Of a stretch of DNA of 16,549 nt, positions 1 through 7,980 are shown in pieces; position 1 is the first letter of the stretch; the number at the start of each line of letters is the position of its first letter. Position numbers and translations under genes: made by a program. The stretch comes from Bacteroidales bacterium (GTDB taxonomy: Bacteria; Bacteroidota; Bacteroidia; Bacteroidales; UBA7960), in contig SLOR01000268.1 of assembly GCA_007132395.1 (NCBI GenBank), positions 1 through 16,549 of the forward strand. Direction: 5' to 3'. The notes below the pieces were generated by a model. It worked only from the letters and a program-made list of their open reading frames with translations, was not told the origin of the DNA and ran no database searches.

Positions 1-24
1 CCATGGCAAAATAGGGTTTGGGGC

Positions 25-453
25 TTAGGGAGTGCCGTTGTTCACTTTCAGGTATCGCAGTCCATCCTGCTCATGTAATTGAATCCTCAGACAATTTTCA
101 GGTAAAAGCGATTCAATTTTTTCGGGCCATTCGATGAAGCAATAATTGCCACTGAAAAAATAGTCTTCGTAGCCAATATCAAAAGCTTCTTCAAGCTTAT
201 TGAGCCTGTAAAAGTCAAAGTGAAACAAACTATCGCCTGATTGTGTGAGGTATTGATTGATGATGGAAAACGTGGGGCTTCCCACGATATCTGTTACATC
301 CAGTTGTCTGCAAATTTCTTTTACGAGTGTGGTTTTTCCTACACCCATAGCACCGTAAAAAGCAATCACGCGTGCCTGGGGATGCTCTTTCAGCAGTTGC
401 TGTGCCACACGGGGAAGATTCTCTTCAGAGAAACCGTTAAATATGTTGTTCAT
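25..453 (-). CDS. tsaE: TsaE, tRNA threonylcarbamoyladenosine biosynthesis ATPase
   Basis: TsaE (YjeE family) is the P-loop ATPase that works with TsaB and TsaD to place threonylcarbamoyl on A37 of ANN-decoding tRNAs in the cytoplasm. The 142-residue protein has the usual family length. Visible motifs are a Walker A (GAMGVGKTT, residues 34-42), the family SPTF motif (59-62), the FHFDFYRL segment (77-84) that carries the metal-binding Asp, and the IEWPEK segment near 107-112. The ATG lies 8 bp after the porX stop, so the two genes are almost certainly cotranscribed. On the minus strand an ATGG at positions 5 to 2 could begin another co-oriented gene after a 19-bp gap, but too little is present to name it. 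Identification is by family motifs and is secure. Confidence 0.96.
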   Translation of the reverse strand: MNNIFNGFSEENLPRVAQQLLKEHPQARVIAFYGAMGVGKTTLVKEICRQLDVTDIVGSPTFSIINQYLTQSGDSLFHFDFYRLNKLEEAFDIGYEDYFFSGNYCFIEWPEKIESLLPENCLRIQLHEQDGLRYLKVNNGTP

Positions 454-461
454 GTTCTAAA

Positions 462-2015
462 CTATCGTGCTTTAAGAAATACAAACGGAACCAGCATTTC
501 CTCAAGGGAGATACCTCCGTGCTGAAATGTATTCCTGTAATAATTAACGTAATAATTAAAATTGTTGGGATAGGCAAAGAAGCTATCCTCTTTTGCAAAG
601 ATATAACATGAACTGATATTTGTGCGCGGTAAAAATATATCCTGCGGATTTTTTACTTCAAAAACTTCGTTGCTGCTGTACTGCAGGTTTTTGCCAGTTT
701 TGAAGCGTAGGTTGGTGTTGGTGTTCTTATCTCCCACAACTTTGGTGGGGTGAGAAACCTTTATGGCTCCATGATCGGTGGTGAGCACGATGGAGATTTT
801 TTTCTCATGCAGAAATCGGATGATATCCAGCAGGGGCGAATGTTCGAACCAGGAGAGTGTAAGGGAGCGGTATGCGGCTTCATCGTCGGCAAGCTCCTTG
901 ATAACTTCCATATCGGTACGGGCATGGGAGAGCATGTCTACGAAATTATACACCAACACGTTGAGGGGTTTGCTCATGTAATTGTTGATGTTTTCCAGGA
1001 GTTTTTTTCCTGCCGCCATATTGAGGATTTTATGATAGTGGAAGGGGATGTTCAGCCCCAGCCTTTTGAATTGCTCGGTGAGCAACTCTGCCTCAAACTG
1101 ATTACGGTTGCCTTCCTCATCTTCTCCTACCCAGTATTGGGGGAAGCGCTTTTGAATTTCCGAGGGAAGTAGTCCTGCAAAAAACGCGTTGCGGGCATAT
1201 TGTGTAGCAGTGGGCAGGATGCCGTAGGCAATTTCTTCGCTTTCTACCCTGTAATAATTTTCAATGACCGGCTGGATTACCTTCCATTGGTCGAAACGCA
1301 AATTATCTATAATAATCAGGAAAACTTTAGAGTCGTTTTCTTTTAGAATTGGCACCAGTTTTTCTTTTACCAGCAAATGCGACAACATGGGTTTTTCTTC
1401 GGCTTTACCACTAAGCCAATGGGCATAATTGTCGGCAATAAAACGTGCAAATACTGTGTTGGCCTCCGATTTCTGCATTTTCAGGATTTCTTTCAGGCCT
1501 TCGTCCTGCGATTTTTCCAGCTCCAGTTCCCAGTAAATCATTTTTCGGTAAACTTCCTCCCAGGTTTGCAGGTCGGGGCGATCGCTGATTTCCATACTCA
1601 ACTTTCGAAACTCCTGCTGGTAGGCCATGGTAGTTTTTTCGCTTACCAGCTTTTTGTTATCCAGGTTTTTTTTGAGCGAAAGTAAAATCTGGTTGGGGTT
1701 AACCGGTTTGATAAGATAGTCGGAAATATTGCTTCCGATGGCCTCATTCATGATAGATTCTTCCTCACTCTTGGTAATCATTACTACCGGCAGGCGGGGT
1801 TGTTTGCTTTTGATGCGGGTCAGGGTTTCAAGGCCCGAAAGCCCCGGCATGTTTTCGTCCAGAAAAACAATATCAAAAATTTCCGAATTTATTTTATCAA
1901 GTGCTTCATCGCCGCTTTTAGCAATAGCTACCTGGTAACCTTTTTGTTCAAGGAATATGATATGAGGTTTGAGCAAATCAATTTCATCATCGGCCCATAA
2001 TACTTTTGGAGTCAT
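462..2015 (-). CDS. porX: PorX, T9SS response regulator with PglZ/alkaline-phosphatase-like effector domain
   Basis: PorX is a two-component response regulator needed for type IX secretion in gliding and pathogenic Bacteroidota, where the sensor PorY phosphorylates it. The N-terminal receiver (about 1-120) has the acidic pocket (D9, D10), phosphoacceptor D53 and K103. A helical linker (about 125-225) leads to an alkaline-phosphatase-superfamily (PglZ) domain. Its likely zinc ligands are D237 (IIIDNLRFDQW), D360 and H364 (NFVDMLSHAR), D414 and H415 (TTDHG) and H499 (QHGG). T271 in the LPTATQYARN segment is the presumed nucleophile. The family is reported to cleave oligonucleotides. At 517 residues it is full length with all key residues intact. 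The start MTPKVLWADDE matches the family N-terminus. It implies the organism encodes a T9SS, but no secretion structural genes of certain identity lie nearby. Confidence 0.96.
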   Translation of the reverse strand: MTPKVLWADDEIDLLKPHIIFLEQKGYQVAIAKSGDEALDKINSEIFDIVFLDENMPGLSGLETLTRIKSKQPRLPVVMITKSEEESIMNEAIGSNISDYLIKPVNPNQILLSLKKNLDNKKLVSEKTTMAYQQEFRKLSMEISDRPDLQTWEEVYRKMIYWELELEKSQDEGLKEILKMQKSEANTVFARFIADNYAHWLSGKAEEKPMLSHLLVKEKLVPILKENDSKVFLIIIDNLRFDQWKVIQPVIENYYRVESEEIAYGILPTATQYARNAFFAGLLPSEIQKRFPQYWVGEDEEGNRNQFEAELLTEQFKRLGLNIPFHYHKILNMAAGKKLLENINNYMSKPLNVLVYNFVDMLSHARTDMEVIKELADDEAAYRSLTLSWFEHSPLLDIIRFLHEKKISIVLTTDHGAIKVSHPTKVVGDKNTNTNLRFKTGKNLQYSSNEVFEVKNPQDIFLPRTNISSCYIFAKEDSFFAYPNNFNYYVNYYRNTFQHGGISLEEMLVPFVFLKAR

Positions 2016-2098
2016 ATAAGTTTTTTAGTTTTGGGTTTGTTCTTTTTTAAACGCCATGAAAAGGTTTTATTGTTTGAAATGTGCTGTTTATAGCCCGT

Positions 2099-2114
2099 TT
2101 GTAATTTATTACAA
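2099..2114. promoter_or_regulatory. 16-bp inverted repeat upstream of porX, possible operator
   Basis: The sequence TTGTAAT-TT-ATTACAA is a perfect inverted repeat of 7-bp arms around two T residues. It lies 84 bp before the porX start codon. A compact dyad of this size and spacing is typical of a dimeric repressor or activator site, but no regulator is known for it here. AT-rich DNA gives some such dyads by chance. Confidence 0.3.
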
Positions 2115-2348
2115 TTAGGAATAACAATAAAGGGAGATGTTTTTATAAGCTATTTATTTCCATGGTTAAAATTAATGATTTTATAAGGAATACTTGTATG
2201 TTTAAGCAATTATTGCTAATAAGCTAAGGAAAAAAAGTATAGTTTCTGTCATTTAGTGAGTGCCCTGGAAGCTTAAGATTACAAAGCTGTTTTTATGCAA
2301 AGATGAACGCAGGTTGTTAAAAATAGCTTAGGTTTGTAAGAGTAAAAA

Positions 2349-2379
2349 TTTGTAATTGAGCCGGTTCACAATATCTTTT
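2349..2379 (+). promoter_or_regulatory. Possible Bacteroidota promoter for the HD-domain gene
   Basis: A TTTG box (2349-2352) is followed after 19 bp by TATCTTTT (2372-2379). This matches the Bacteroidota sigma-ABfr pattern of a -33 TTTG and a -7 TAnnTTTG with one mismatch in the last base. Transcription would start near 2386, leaving a leader of about 40 nt. Confidence 0.35.
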
Positions 2380-2428
2380 AGTTTTTTTTGTATAAACACA
2401 AAGCCATCATCTGCCAAATACAGACACA

Positions 2429-3697
2429 ATGACATTTAATAACGGCAATTCAGGTCTTAACAAGCTAAAAATCTTCAATGACCCGGTTTACGGGTTTATC
2501 AATGTACTTTATCCTGCAGTTTTTGATATTCTGGAGCATCCCTACTTTCAACGCTTACGCCGGATAAAACAACTCGGGCTCTCCCACCTGGTGTATCCGG
2601 GGGCCCTGCATACCCGTTTTCAGCATGCCATGGGTGCCATGTACCTGATGGGTTTAGCCATTGATACACTAAGAACCAAAGGACACGACATCAGTGATGA
2701 TGAGGCCCTGGCAGCCACGATGGCAATTCTCATGCACGATATTGGTCACGGACCTTTTTCCCATGCACTGGAAAACACATTGGCAAGGGGGATGCATCAT
2801 GAGCAGCTGTCATTATTGTTTATGCAAAAGTTAAAACACCTGCACCCCGACAGCATTTCCATGGCCATAAGTATTTTTCAGAACAGTTATCCCAAAAAGT
2901 TTTTGCACCAGCTGGTAAGTGGACAACTGGATATGGACCGGCTGGATTACCTGAATCGCGACAGCTTTTTCACCGGAGTTTCAGAAGGGGTAGTAAGCTA
3001 CGATCGCATTATTAAAACCCTTAACGTAGCTGACGATAAGCTGGTAACCGACGAAAAAGGAATTTATTCGCTGGAAAAGTTCATTATTGCCCGGCGGTTG
3101 ATGTACTGGCAGGTTTACCTGCACAAAACGGTTATATCAGCCGAACAGCTCCTTATAACTATTTTGCAACGTGCCCGAATACTGGCTTTGCAGGGGCAGG
3201 ATTTATTTGCCACTCCTCCGCTGAAAAGGTTCCTCTCAAGCAGTTTTACTGAAGAAGATTTTTACAACGATTCTTCCCTGCTGGATGATTTTGCCCTACT
3301 GGATGATTTTGATGTTTTTACTTCCATAAAAGTATGGGTTACCCATCCGGATAAAGCCCTTTCGCTGCTTTGTCGCCGACTGATTTCCCGAAATCTGTTT
3401 AAAATAGAATTACAGAAAGAGCCTTTTGATGTGGAATACCTGGCAGAAATCTTTTCCCTTACACAAAAGCATTTTTCTCTGAGCGAAGAGGAGACACGGC
3501 ATTTTGTCATTGCCGGAAAAACCGAAAACAATGCCTACGACCCCGGCGTAGGAAACGTATGGATATTGCAGAAAAATGGCGATATCAGCGATATGGCAGA
3601 AATTTCTGACCAGTTAAATATAAGGGTGCTGTCAAATCCCGTTAAGAAATATTACATTTGCTATCCCAAAGAAATCCTTGGTTTGCTGTCGAAATAG
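2429..3697 (+). CDS. HD-domain phosphohydrolase (dGTPase/SAMHD1-like)
   Basis: This is a cytoplasmic metal-dependent HD phosphohydrolase of 422 residues, in the group related to dGTP triphosphohydrolases. The metal-binding set is visible: H66 (TRFQHAMG), H103-D104 (LMHDIGHGPFSH) and a downstream Asp in the QLDMDRLDYLNRD segment (about 166-178). The N-terminal stretch DPVYGFI...HPYFQRLRRIKQLG is typical of this subfamily. A dNTP triphosphohydrolase activity is plausible but not shown by sequence alone. The gene is the first of a plus-strand series leading into the lipid A genes, with 86 bp before lpxD. This gene order is common in Bacteroidota, although no mechanistic link to lipid A is known. 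Residues 285-297 contain a duplicated LDDF unit from an 18-bp repeat. Confidence 0.9.
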   Translation: MTFNNGNSGLNKLKIFNDPVYGFINVLYPAVFDILEHPYFQRLRRIKQLGLSHLVYPGALHTRFQHAMGAMYLMGLAIDTLRTKGHDISDDEALAATMAILMHDIGHGPFSHALENTLARGMHHEQLSLLFMQKLKHLHPDSISMAISIFQNSYPKKFLHQLVSGQLDMDRLDYLNRDSFFTGVSEGVVSYDRIIKTLNVADDKLVTDEKGIYSLEKFIIARRLMYWQVYLHKTVISAEQLLITILQRARILALQGQDLFATPPLKRFLSSSFTEEDFYNDSSLLDDFALLDDFDVFTSIKVWVTHPDKALSLLCRRLISRNLFKIELQKEPFDVEYLAEIFSLTQKHFSLSEEETRHFVIAGKTENNAYDPGVGNVWILQKNGDISDMAEISDQLNIRVLSNPVKKYYICYPKEILGLLSK

Positions 3698-3783
3698 TAA
3701 TACTATTTTCGCACCAGATTGTTTTTTATCTCCTGACAGCCAGGGGTTTGTTAAAGTATAACCAAAATAAATTATAATTTCCA

Positions 3784-4824
3784 ATGGAATTTACCGCTCA
3801 ACAGATAGCCGATTTCCTCCAGGGTCAGGTAGAGGGAGACCCACAAGTAAAAGTAAACACCATATCCAAAATTGAAGAGGGTAGCCCCGGAAGCCTTACC
3901 TTTCTTGCCAATCCGGCATATACACCTCATATTTATACCACCGGAGCAAGCATTGTGCTGGTAAACAAAGACTTTAAAGCAGAGAAAGAATTGAGTGCCA
4001 CCCTGGTACGTGTGGAAAATGCCTACCAGTCGCTGGCGCAGTTACTCAACCTTTACCAGCAAAGCCTCCCCCAGAAAAAGGGTATCAGTTCGCTGGCATC
4101 GGTAAGCGAATCAGCCCAACTTGGAGAAAATCTTTACCTGGGCGAATTTGTCGTAATCGGCGACAATGTGATCATTGGTAAAAATGTAAAAATCTATCCT
4201 CAATGCTATGTTTCAGATAATGTGGTGATTGGAGATGATAGTGTTCTTTATCCGGGAGTTAAGATTTACCAGAATTGTATTATCGGGAAGGGTTGTACGC
4301 TCCATTCAGGTGCCATTATTGGTGCCGATGGTTTTGGATTTGCTCCCCAGAGCGACAGCAACTACATGAAAGTGGCACAGATTGGAAATGTAATTCTTGA
4401 AGACCATGTGGAAATAGGTGCCAATACCACAATCGACCGGGCCACCATGGGCTCAACGGTGATTAAGAAGGGTGTAAAGCTCGATAATCTTATCCAGGTG
4501 GCCCATAATGTGCAAATAGGCGAAAATACTGTTATTGCAGCACAAACCGGTATTGCAGGCTCCAGCAAGGTAGGAAAAAACTGTATGATAGGAGGGCAGG
4601 TGGGCATCAGCGGACATATTTCCATTGGCGATGAGGTGAAAATTGCCGCCCAGTCAGGATTATCTTCCAACATCAGGAACGGAAAAATTATTATGGGATC
4701 CCCGGCTTTTGATCATGACAAATACGTTAAAGCTTATATCCATTTCCGCAATTTTGACAAGCTGGTTAAGAAAATTGAAGACCTGGAAGCAAAGGTTGAA
4801 GAACTCAAAAGCAATTCCCGCTAA
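3784..4824 (+). CDS. lpxD: LpxD, UDP-3-O-(3-hydroxyacyl)glucosamine N-acyltransferase
   Basis: LpxD transfers a 3-hydroxyacyl chain from ACP to the 2-amino group of the deacetylated sugar, the third step of lipid A synthesis in the cytoplasm. The 346-residue protein has the N-terminal uridine-binding domain (about 1-100), then a left-handed beta-helix of hexapeptide repeats (about 105-305), then a C-terminal helix (about 313-346). Catalytic H241 sits in QVAHNVQIGENT, and the ADGFGF segment (181-186) is the family's acyl/sugar site loop. Length is normal. The start ATG directly precedes the MEFTAQQIADFL segment expected at an LpxD N-terminus. It lies in the same direction as lpxC-fabZ and lpxA. 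Confidence 0.97.
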   Translation: MEFTAQQIADFLQGQVEGDPQVKVNTISKIEEGSPGSLTFLANPAYTPHIYTTGASIVLVNKDFKAEKELSATLVRVENAYQSLAQLLNLYQQSLPQKKGISSLASVSESAQLGENLYLGEFVVIGDNVIIGKNVKIYPQCYVSDNVVIGDDSVLYPGVKIYQNCIIGKGCTLHSGAIIGADGFGFAPQSDSNYMKVAQIGNVILEDHVEIGANTTIDRATMGSTVIKKGVKLDNLIQVAHNVQIGENTVIAAQTGIAGSSKVGKNCMIGGQVGISGHISIGDEVKIAAQSGLSSNIRNGKIIMGSPAFDHDKYVKAYIHFRNFDKLVKKIEDLEAKVEELKSNSR

Positions 4825-4845
4825 AAAAGTCTTTGGAGGCTTAAT

Positions 4846-4876
4846 TCTGCCCAAAAAAATAAAAACGCTATCTTTG
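4846..4876 (+). promoter_or_regulatory. Possible promoter for lpxC-fabZ
   Basis: A perfect -7 box TATCTTTG (4869-4876) lies in the 142-bp gap after lpxD. Nineteen bases upstream is TCTG (4846-4849), a one-mismatch form of the -33 TTTG. A start near 4883 would give a leader of about 84 nt. It would allow lpxC-fabZ to be expressed apart from lpxD. Confidence 0.45.
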
Positions 4877-4966
4877 CTTGATTTTTCAGGCGGGCAATGG
4901 CTTGTCGGGAATTTTTTCTATAGTCGGGTATTACATTTTTAAAACAAAAAATATTTTTCCGGAATT

Positions 4967-6361
4967 ATGATAGAGAAACAAAAAACGATAAAAACTCCTG
5001 TTACAGTATCCGGAGTGGGATTGCACACAGGGCAAACCGTAACCCTAACCTTTAAGCCTGCCGGTGAAAATACCGGAATTCGTTTTCTGCGCACCGATCT
5101 CGATGAAGAGGTGTTTATTGAAGCCGATGCAGATTACGTAGTGGATACCTCAAGGGGAACTACGCTGGAAAAAGACGGAATACAACTTATTACCATCGAG
5201 CACGTGCTGGCAGCTATTACCGGTATGGATATAGATAATGTGCTGGTAGAGGTGGATTGCGCCGAAATGCCTATTATGGACGGTAGCAGCAAGCTTTATG
5301 TGGAGGTACTGGAAAAGGCAGGCCTGGAGGAGCAGGATGCGCCCCGCGAGTATTTTGAGGTTACCGAATCCATCAGGTTTTATGATGAAGACAAAGACTG
5401 TGAGTTTATTGCAGTGCCTTCTGAAAACTATCGCATTTCCAGCCTTATCGATTATGGCTCAAAGGTGATTGGCTCTCAATACGCAATCCTGGATAAACTT
5501 TCGGATTTCGGAACTGAGATTGCTCCCTGCCGCACATTTGTATTTCTGCATGAGCTGGAATACCTGCTTAAGCAAAACCTTATTAAAGGTGGCGATTTGA
5601 GCAATGCCATTGTGTATGTGGACAAGCCCGTGAGTCAGGAAGAGCTGGACCGACTGGCAGAACTTTTCAATAAACCTTCTGTGGCGGTAAGGAATGAGGG
5701 TATTCTTAATAACCTAGAGCCCTATTTCGAAAACGAAGCAGCAAGGCATAAGCTGCTTGATATCGTGGGCGATTTAACCCTGGCTGGAAAGAGAATTAAA
5801 GGACAGATTATTGCACGCAAACCCGGGCATTATTCCAATGTGAAATTTGCCCGTCATATCAAAAAACTTATCAAGAAAAGGATTGCCGAACAACAGATTC
5901 CTTCTTATGACCCCGACAGGCAACCCGTTTTCGATATTAATGCCATCAAGGGAATGCTTCCTCACAGGTATCCTTTTCTGCTGGTAGATAAAATTATTGA
6001 AATCAGCGAATCGCACGTGGTGGGTATCAAGAACATCACCATGAACGAATCTTTCTTTACCGGTCACTTCCCCAATGAACCCGTTATGCCCGGAGTGTTG
6101 CAGATTGAGGCCATGGCGCAAGCCGGAGGAATCCTTATACTTTCAACAGTTGAAAACCCGGAAGAATACAGTACCTACTTTTTGAAGATTGACAATGTTA
6201 AGTTTAAGCAAAAAGTGGTGCCCGGCGATACCCTGATAATGAAATGCAGCCTTGTGTCGCCCGTAAGAAGGGGTATTTGCCACATGAGGTGTGTGGGCTA
6301 TGTGGGCTCTAAAATTGTTATTGAATCTGAATTAATGGCACAAATTGCCAAAAATAAATAG
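4967..6361 (+). CDS. lpxC/fabZ: Bifunctional LpxC-FabZ: UDP-3-O-acyl-GlcNAc deacetylase / 3-hydroxyacyl-ACP dehydratase
   Basis: The N-terminal LpxC domain (about 1-305) is the zinc deacetylase that commits UDP-3-O-acyl-GlcNAc to lipid A. Zinc ligands H79 (TIEHVLA), H261 and D265 (HKLLD) are visible, and catalytic H288 lies in PGHYSNV. After a short linker, the FabZ domain (about 320-464) dehydrates 3-hydroxyacyl-ACP in fatty acid synthesis. Its active-site H367 and E381 lie in GHFPNEPVMPG and LQIEAMAQ. The 464-residue fusion is a known Bacteroidota arrangement. It links two enzymes that draw on the same acyl-ACP pool, one leading toward lipid A and one toward phospholipid. Both active sites look intact and the reading frame is continuous. 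Confidence 0.97.
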   Translation: MIEKQKTIKTPVTVSGVGLHTGQTVTLTFKPAGENTGIRFLRTDLDEEVFIEADADYVVDTSRGTTLEKDGIQLITIEHVLAAITGMDIDNVLVEVDCAEMPIMDGSSKLYVEVLEKAGLEEQDAPREYFEVTESIRFYDEDKDCEFIAVPSENYRISSLIDYGSKVIGSQYAILDKLSDFGTEIAPCRTFVFLHELEYLLKQNLIKGGDLSNAIVYVDKPVSQEELDRLAELFNKPSVAVRNEGILNNLEPYFENEAARHKLLDIVGDLTLAGKRIKGQIIARKPGHYSNVKFARHIKKLIKKRIAEQQIPSYDPDRQPVFDINAIKGMLPHRYPFLLVDKIIEISESHVVGIKNITMNESFFTGHFPNEPVMPGVLQIEAMAQAGGILILSTVENPEEYSTYFLKIDNVKFKQKVVPGDTLIMKCSLVSPVRRGICHMRCVGYVGSKIVIESELMAQIAKNK

Positions 6362-6452
6362 AACCGGGTTGTGCCTTTGCAGGCAATAGTTTTCGGGTTT
6401 ATAAAAGCCTGACGCAATAGCGGTTTTATATAACAAATAAACTATACTTTTT

Positions 6453-6522
6453 CTGATGAATCTTGCATGAGCAGTGCCGCTCAAAACACAATGAAAATAC
6501 TTATTCATGCAAGTTCCATCAG
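6453..6522 (+). repeat. Stem-loop with 18-bp arms in the lpxA leader
   Basis: Bases 6453-6470 and 6505-6522 are inverted repeats with 16 of 18 positions pairing (mismatches A6459/C6516 and T6461/T6514). The arms enclose a 34-base loop. The innermost 9 bp (CTTGCATGA with TCATGCAAG) are perfect. The structure ends 22 bp before the lpxA ATG. No T-run follows it, so it is not a standard intrinsic terminator. It may be a leader RNA structure or a small intergenic repeat. Confidence 0.5.
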
Positions 6523-6544
6523 TCCAATTTAAAACTAATAATTG

Positions 6545-7333
6545 ATGAATCAACCTTTAGCATACGTTCATCCCCAGGCAAAGATTGCCCGCAATGTGGT
6601 AATTGAGCCTTTTGTAACTATTCATAAAAACGTAGAAATCGGAGAGGGTACGTGGATTGGCTCCAATGTTACCATTATGGAAGGAGCCCGTATCGGAAAA
6701 AACTGCAAAATTTTTCCTGGTGCGGTAATTTCTGCCATACCCCAGGATTTAAAATTCGATGGAGAGGAAACTACTGTTGAAATAGGCGACAATACTACCA
6801 TTCGTGAGTTTGTAACCATAAACAGGGGTACTTCGGCCAACATGAAAACGGTAATAGGAAACAACTGCCTTCTCATGGCTTATGTGCATGTGGCCCACGA
6901 TTGCGTGGTAGGTAATAATTGTATCCTTGCCAATGCTGCCACCCTTGCCGGGCATATCACCATTCAGGATTTTGCCATTATCGGCGGATTGTCGGCAGTG
7001 CATCAATTTGTAAATATAGGGCCCCATGTGATGATTTCGGGAGGTTCGCTGGTGCGTAAGGATGTACCTCCTTTCACCAAGGCAGCACGTGATCCACTTT
7101 CCTTCGTGGGTATCAACTCCATCGGTTTGAGAAGGAGAGGATTTACATCCGAAAAAATTAATGAGATTCAGGATATTTACCGGATAATTTACTCACGCAA
7201 GCTTAATGTATCAAGGGCTATTACCGTTATTGAAACAGAAATGCCTGCAACCCCCGAAAGAGACGAAATACTTTCGTTTATCAGCAACTCGAGCAGGGGT
7301 ATCATGAAAGGGTACAGTTACCAGGAGAAATAA
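6545..7333 (+). CDS. lpxA: LpxA, UDP-N-acetylglucosamine acyltransferase
   Basis: LpxA catalyses the first step of lipid A synthesis, adding a 3-hydroxyacyl chain from ACP to the 3-OH of UDP-GlcNAc. The protein is a trimeric left-handed beta-helix built from hexapeptide repeats (about 1-180) with a helical C-terminus. The catalytic His (residue 118 counting from this start) lies in AYVHVAHDCVVGNN, and the GGLSAVHQF segment follows as expected. An in-frame TTG stands directly before the ATG. The ATG is preferred because it gives MNQPLAYVHP, a normal LpxA N-terminus. Length is 262 residues, as usual. The gene follows lpxC-fabZ after a 183-bp leader and precedes an ABC ATPase by 20 bp. Confidence 0.97.
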   Translation: MNQPLAYVHPQAKIARNVVIEPFVTIHKNVEIGEGTWIGSNVTIMEGARIGKNCKIFPGAVISAIPQDLKFDGEETTVEIGDNTTIREFVTINRGTSANMKTVIGNNCLLMAYVHVAHDCVVGNNCILANAATLAGHITIQDFAIIGGLSAVHQFVNIGPHVMISGGSLVRKDVPPFTKAARDPLSFVGINSIGLRRRGFTSEKINEIQDIYRIIYSRKLNVSRAITVIETEMPATPERDEILSFISNSSRGIMKGYSYQEK

Positions 7334-7353
7334 AAAAGTCGCTAAAGAGCAAC

Positions 7354-7980
7354 ATGAAGATAATACTGGAAAACACCGGTAAGAAGTATATCCACAGCTG
7401 GATTTTCCGTAATATCAACCTGGAACTTGCAGCACCCGGCCATTATGGTGTATTGGGTGCCAATGGTAGCGGCAAAACTACCCTGCTTAAAACCCTTTCA
7501 GGATTTTTGCCTGCCAGTGAGGGAACGATTCACTGGCATTTGCAACAAAAAGATGTATCAGAAAATATTTTCCGTTATGTAAGCTGGGCATCTCCTCATC
7601 TGGAGCTCATTGAAGAGTTTACTTTTGAGGAGGTGCTTTTGTTTCATCAGAAGTTCAAGCCCTGGGTGGGCAACCACAGTCCGTCCTCGCTCATTGAATT
7701 ATCGGGGCTGAAATACAACCGAAGCAAAGCCCTCAAATACTATTCATCCGGCATGAAACAAAGGGTGAAACTGCTGCTGGCTGTAATGAGCAACAACCCC
7801 CTGGTAATACTCGACGAACCCTGCTCCAACCTTGATGCCGCCTCTATCGAGTGGTACAGGAAACTGCTGGAAGCACACATGGGAGACCGCTTACTGCTTA
7901 TCGGCTCTAACGACAAAGAAACCGAGTGCTTCAGCTGTAATAATTTTATTGATATTTCAGATTTTAAGCCGGGCGCTTAG
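7354..7980 (+). CDS. ABC transporter ATP-binding protein with atypical Q- and H-loops
   Basis: This is a single nucleotide-binding domain of 208 residues. Walker A is GANGSGKTT (35-43), the signature is SSGMKQR (131-137), and Walker B is VILDEP (151-156) with catalytic E155. The position where a Q-loop Gln is expected reads YVSWASPHLEL (75-85), with no Gln. The H-loop reads LLIGSND (181-187), with N186 in the His position. The family is close to ABC-2 exporter ATPases, but no permease lies beside it in this window. It follows lpxA by 20 bp and is likely cotranscribed with it, so an envelope role is possible but unproven. Its TAG stop overlaps the stop of the convergent serpin gene. Confidence 0.88.
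   Translation: MKIILENTGKKYIHSWIFRNINLELAAPGHYGVLGANGSGKTTLLKTLSGFLPASEGTIHWHLQQKDVSENIFRYVSWASPHLELIEEFTFEEVLLFHQKFKPWVGNHSPSSLIELSGLKYNRSKALKYYSSGMKQRVKLLLAVMSNNPLVILDEPCSNLDAASIEWYRKLLEAHMGDRLLLIGSNDKETECFSCNNFIDISDFKPGA

Larger units (their letters stand above)
2016..2428. other. 413-bp AT-rich divergent intergenic region
   Basis: This gap separates the divergent porX and HD-hydrolase genes. It is AT-rich and holds only very short ORFs (about 20 codons) without family resemblance. Two elements stand out and are listed separately: a 16-bp dyad at 2099-2114 on the porX side and a promoter-like pair at 2349-2379 on the HD-gene side. I saw no tRNA fold, riboswitch core or intrinsic terminator. 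Confidence 0.6.

Noticed and set aside
2..5. ATGG on the minus strand as the start of the next gene after tsaE
   Set aside because: Only two or so codons' worth of sequence remain in the window, so neither the start nor the product can be supported.
2298..2305. CATCTTTG on the minus strand as a porX promoter
   Set aside because: It has one mismatch at an important position, no -33 partner, and would give a leader of nearly 290 nt.
6542..6544. TTG as start of lpxA
   Set aside because: It only adds one residue directly before an ATG, and the ATG gives the expected LpxA N-terminus.
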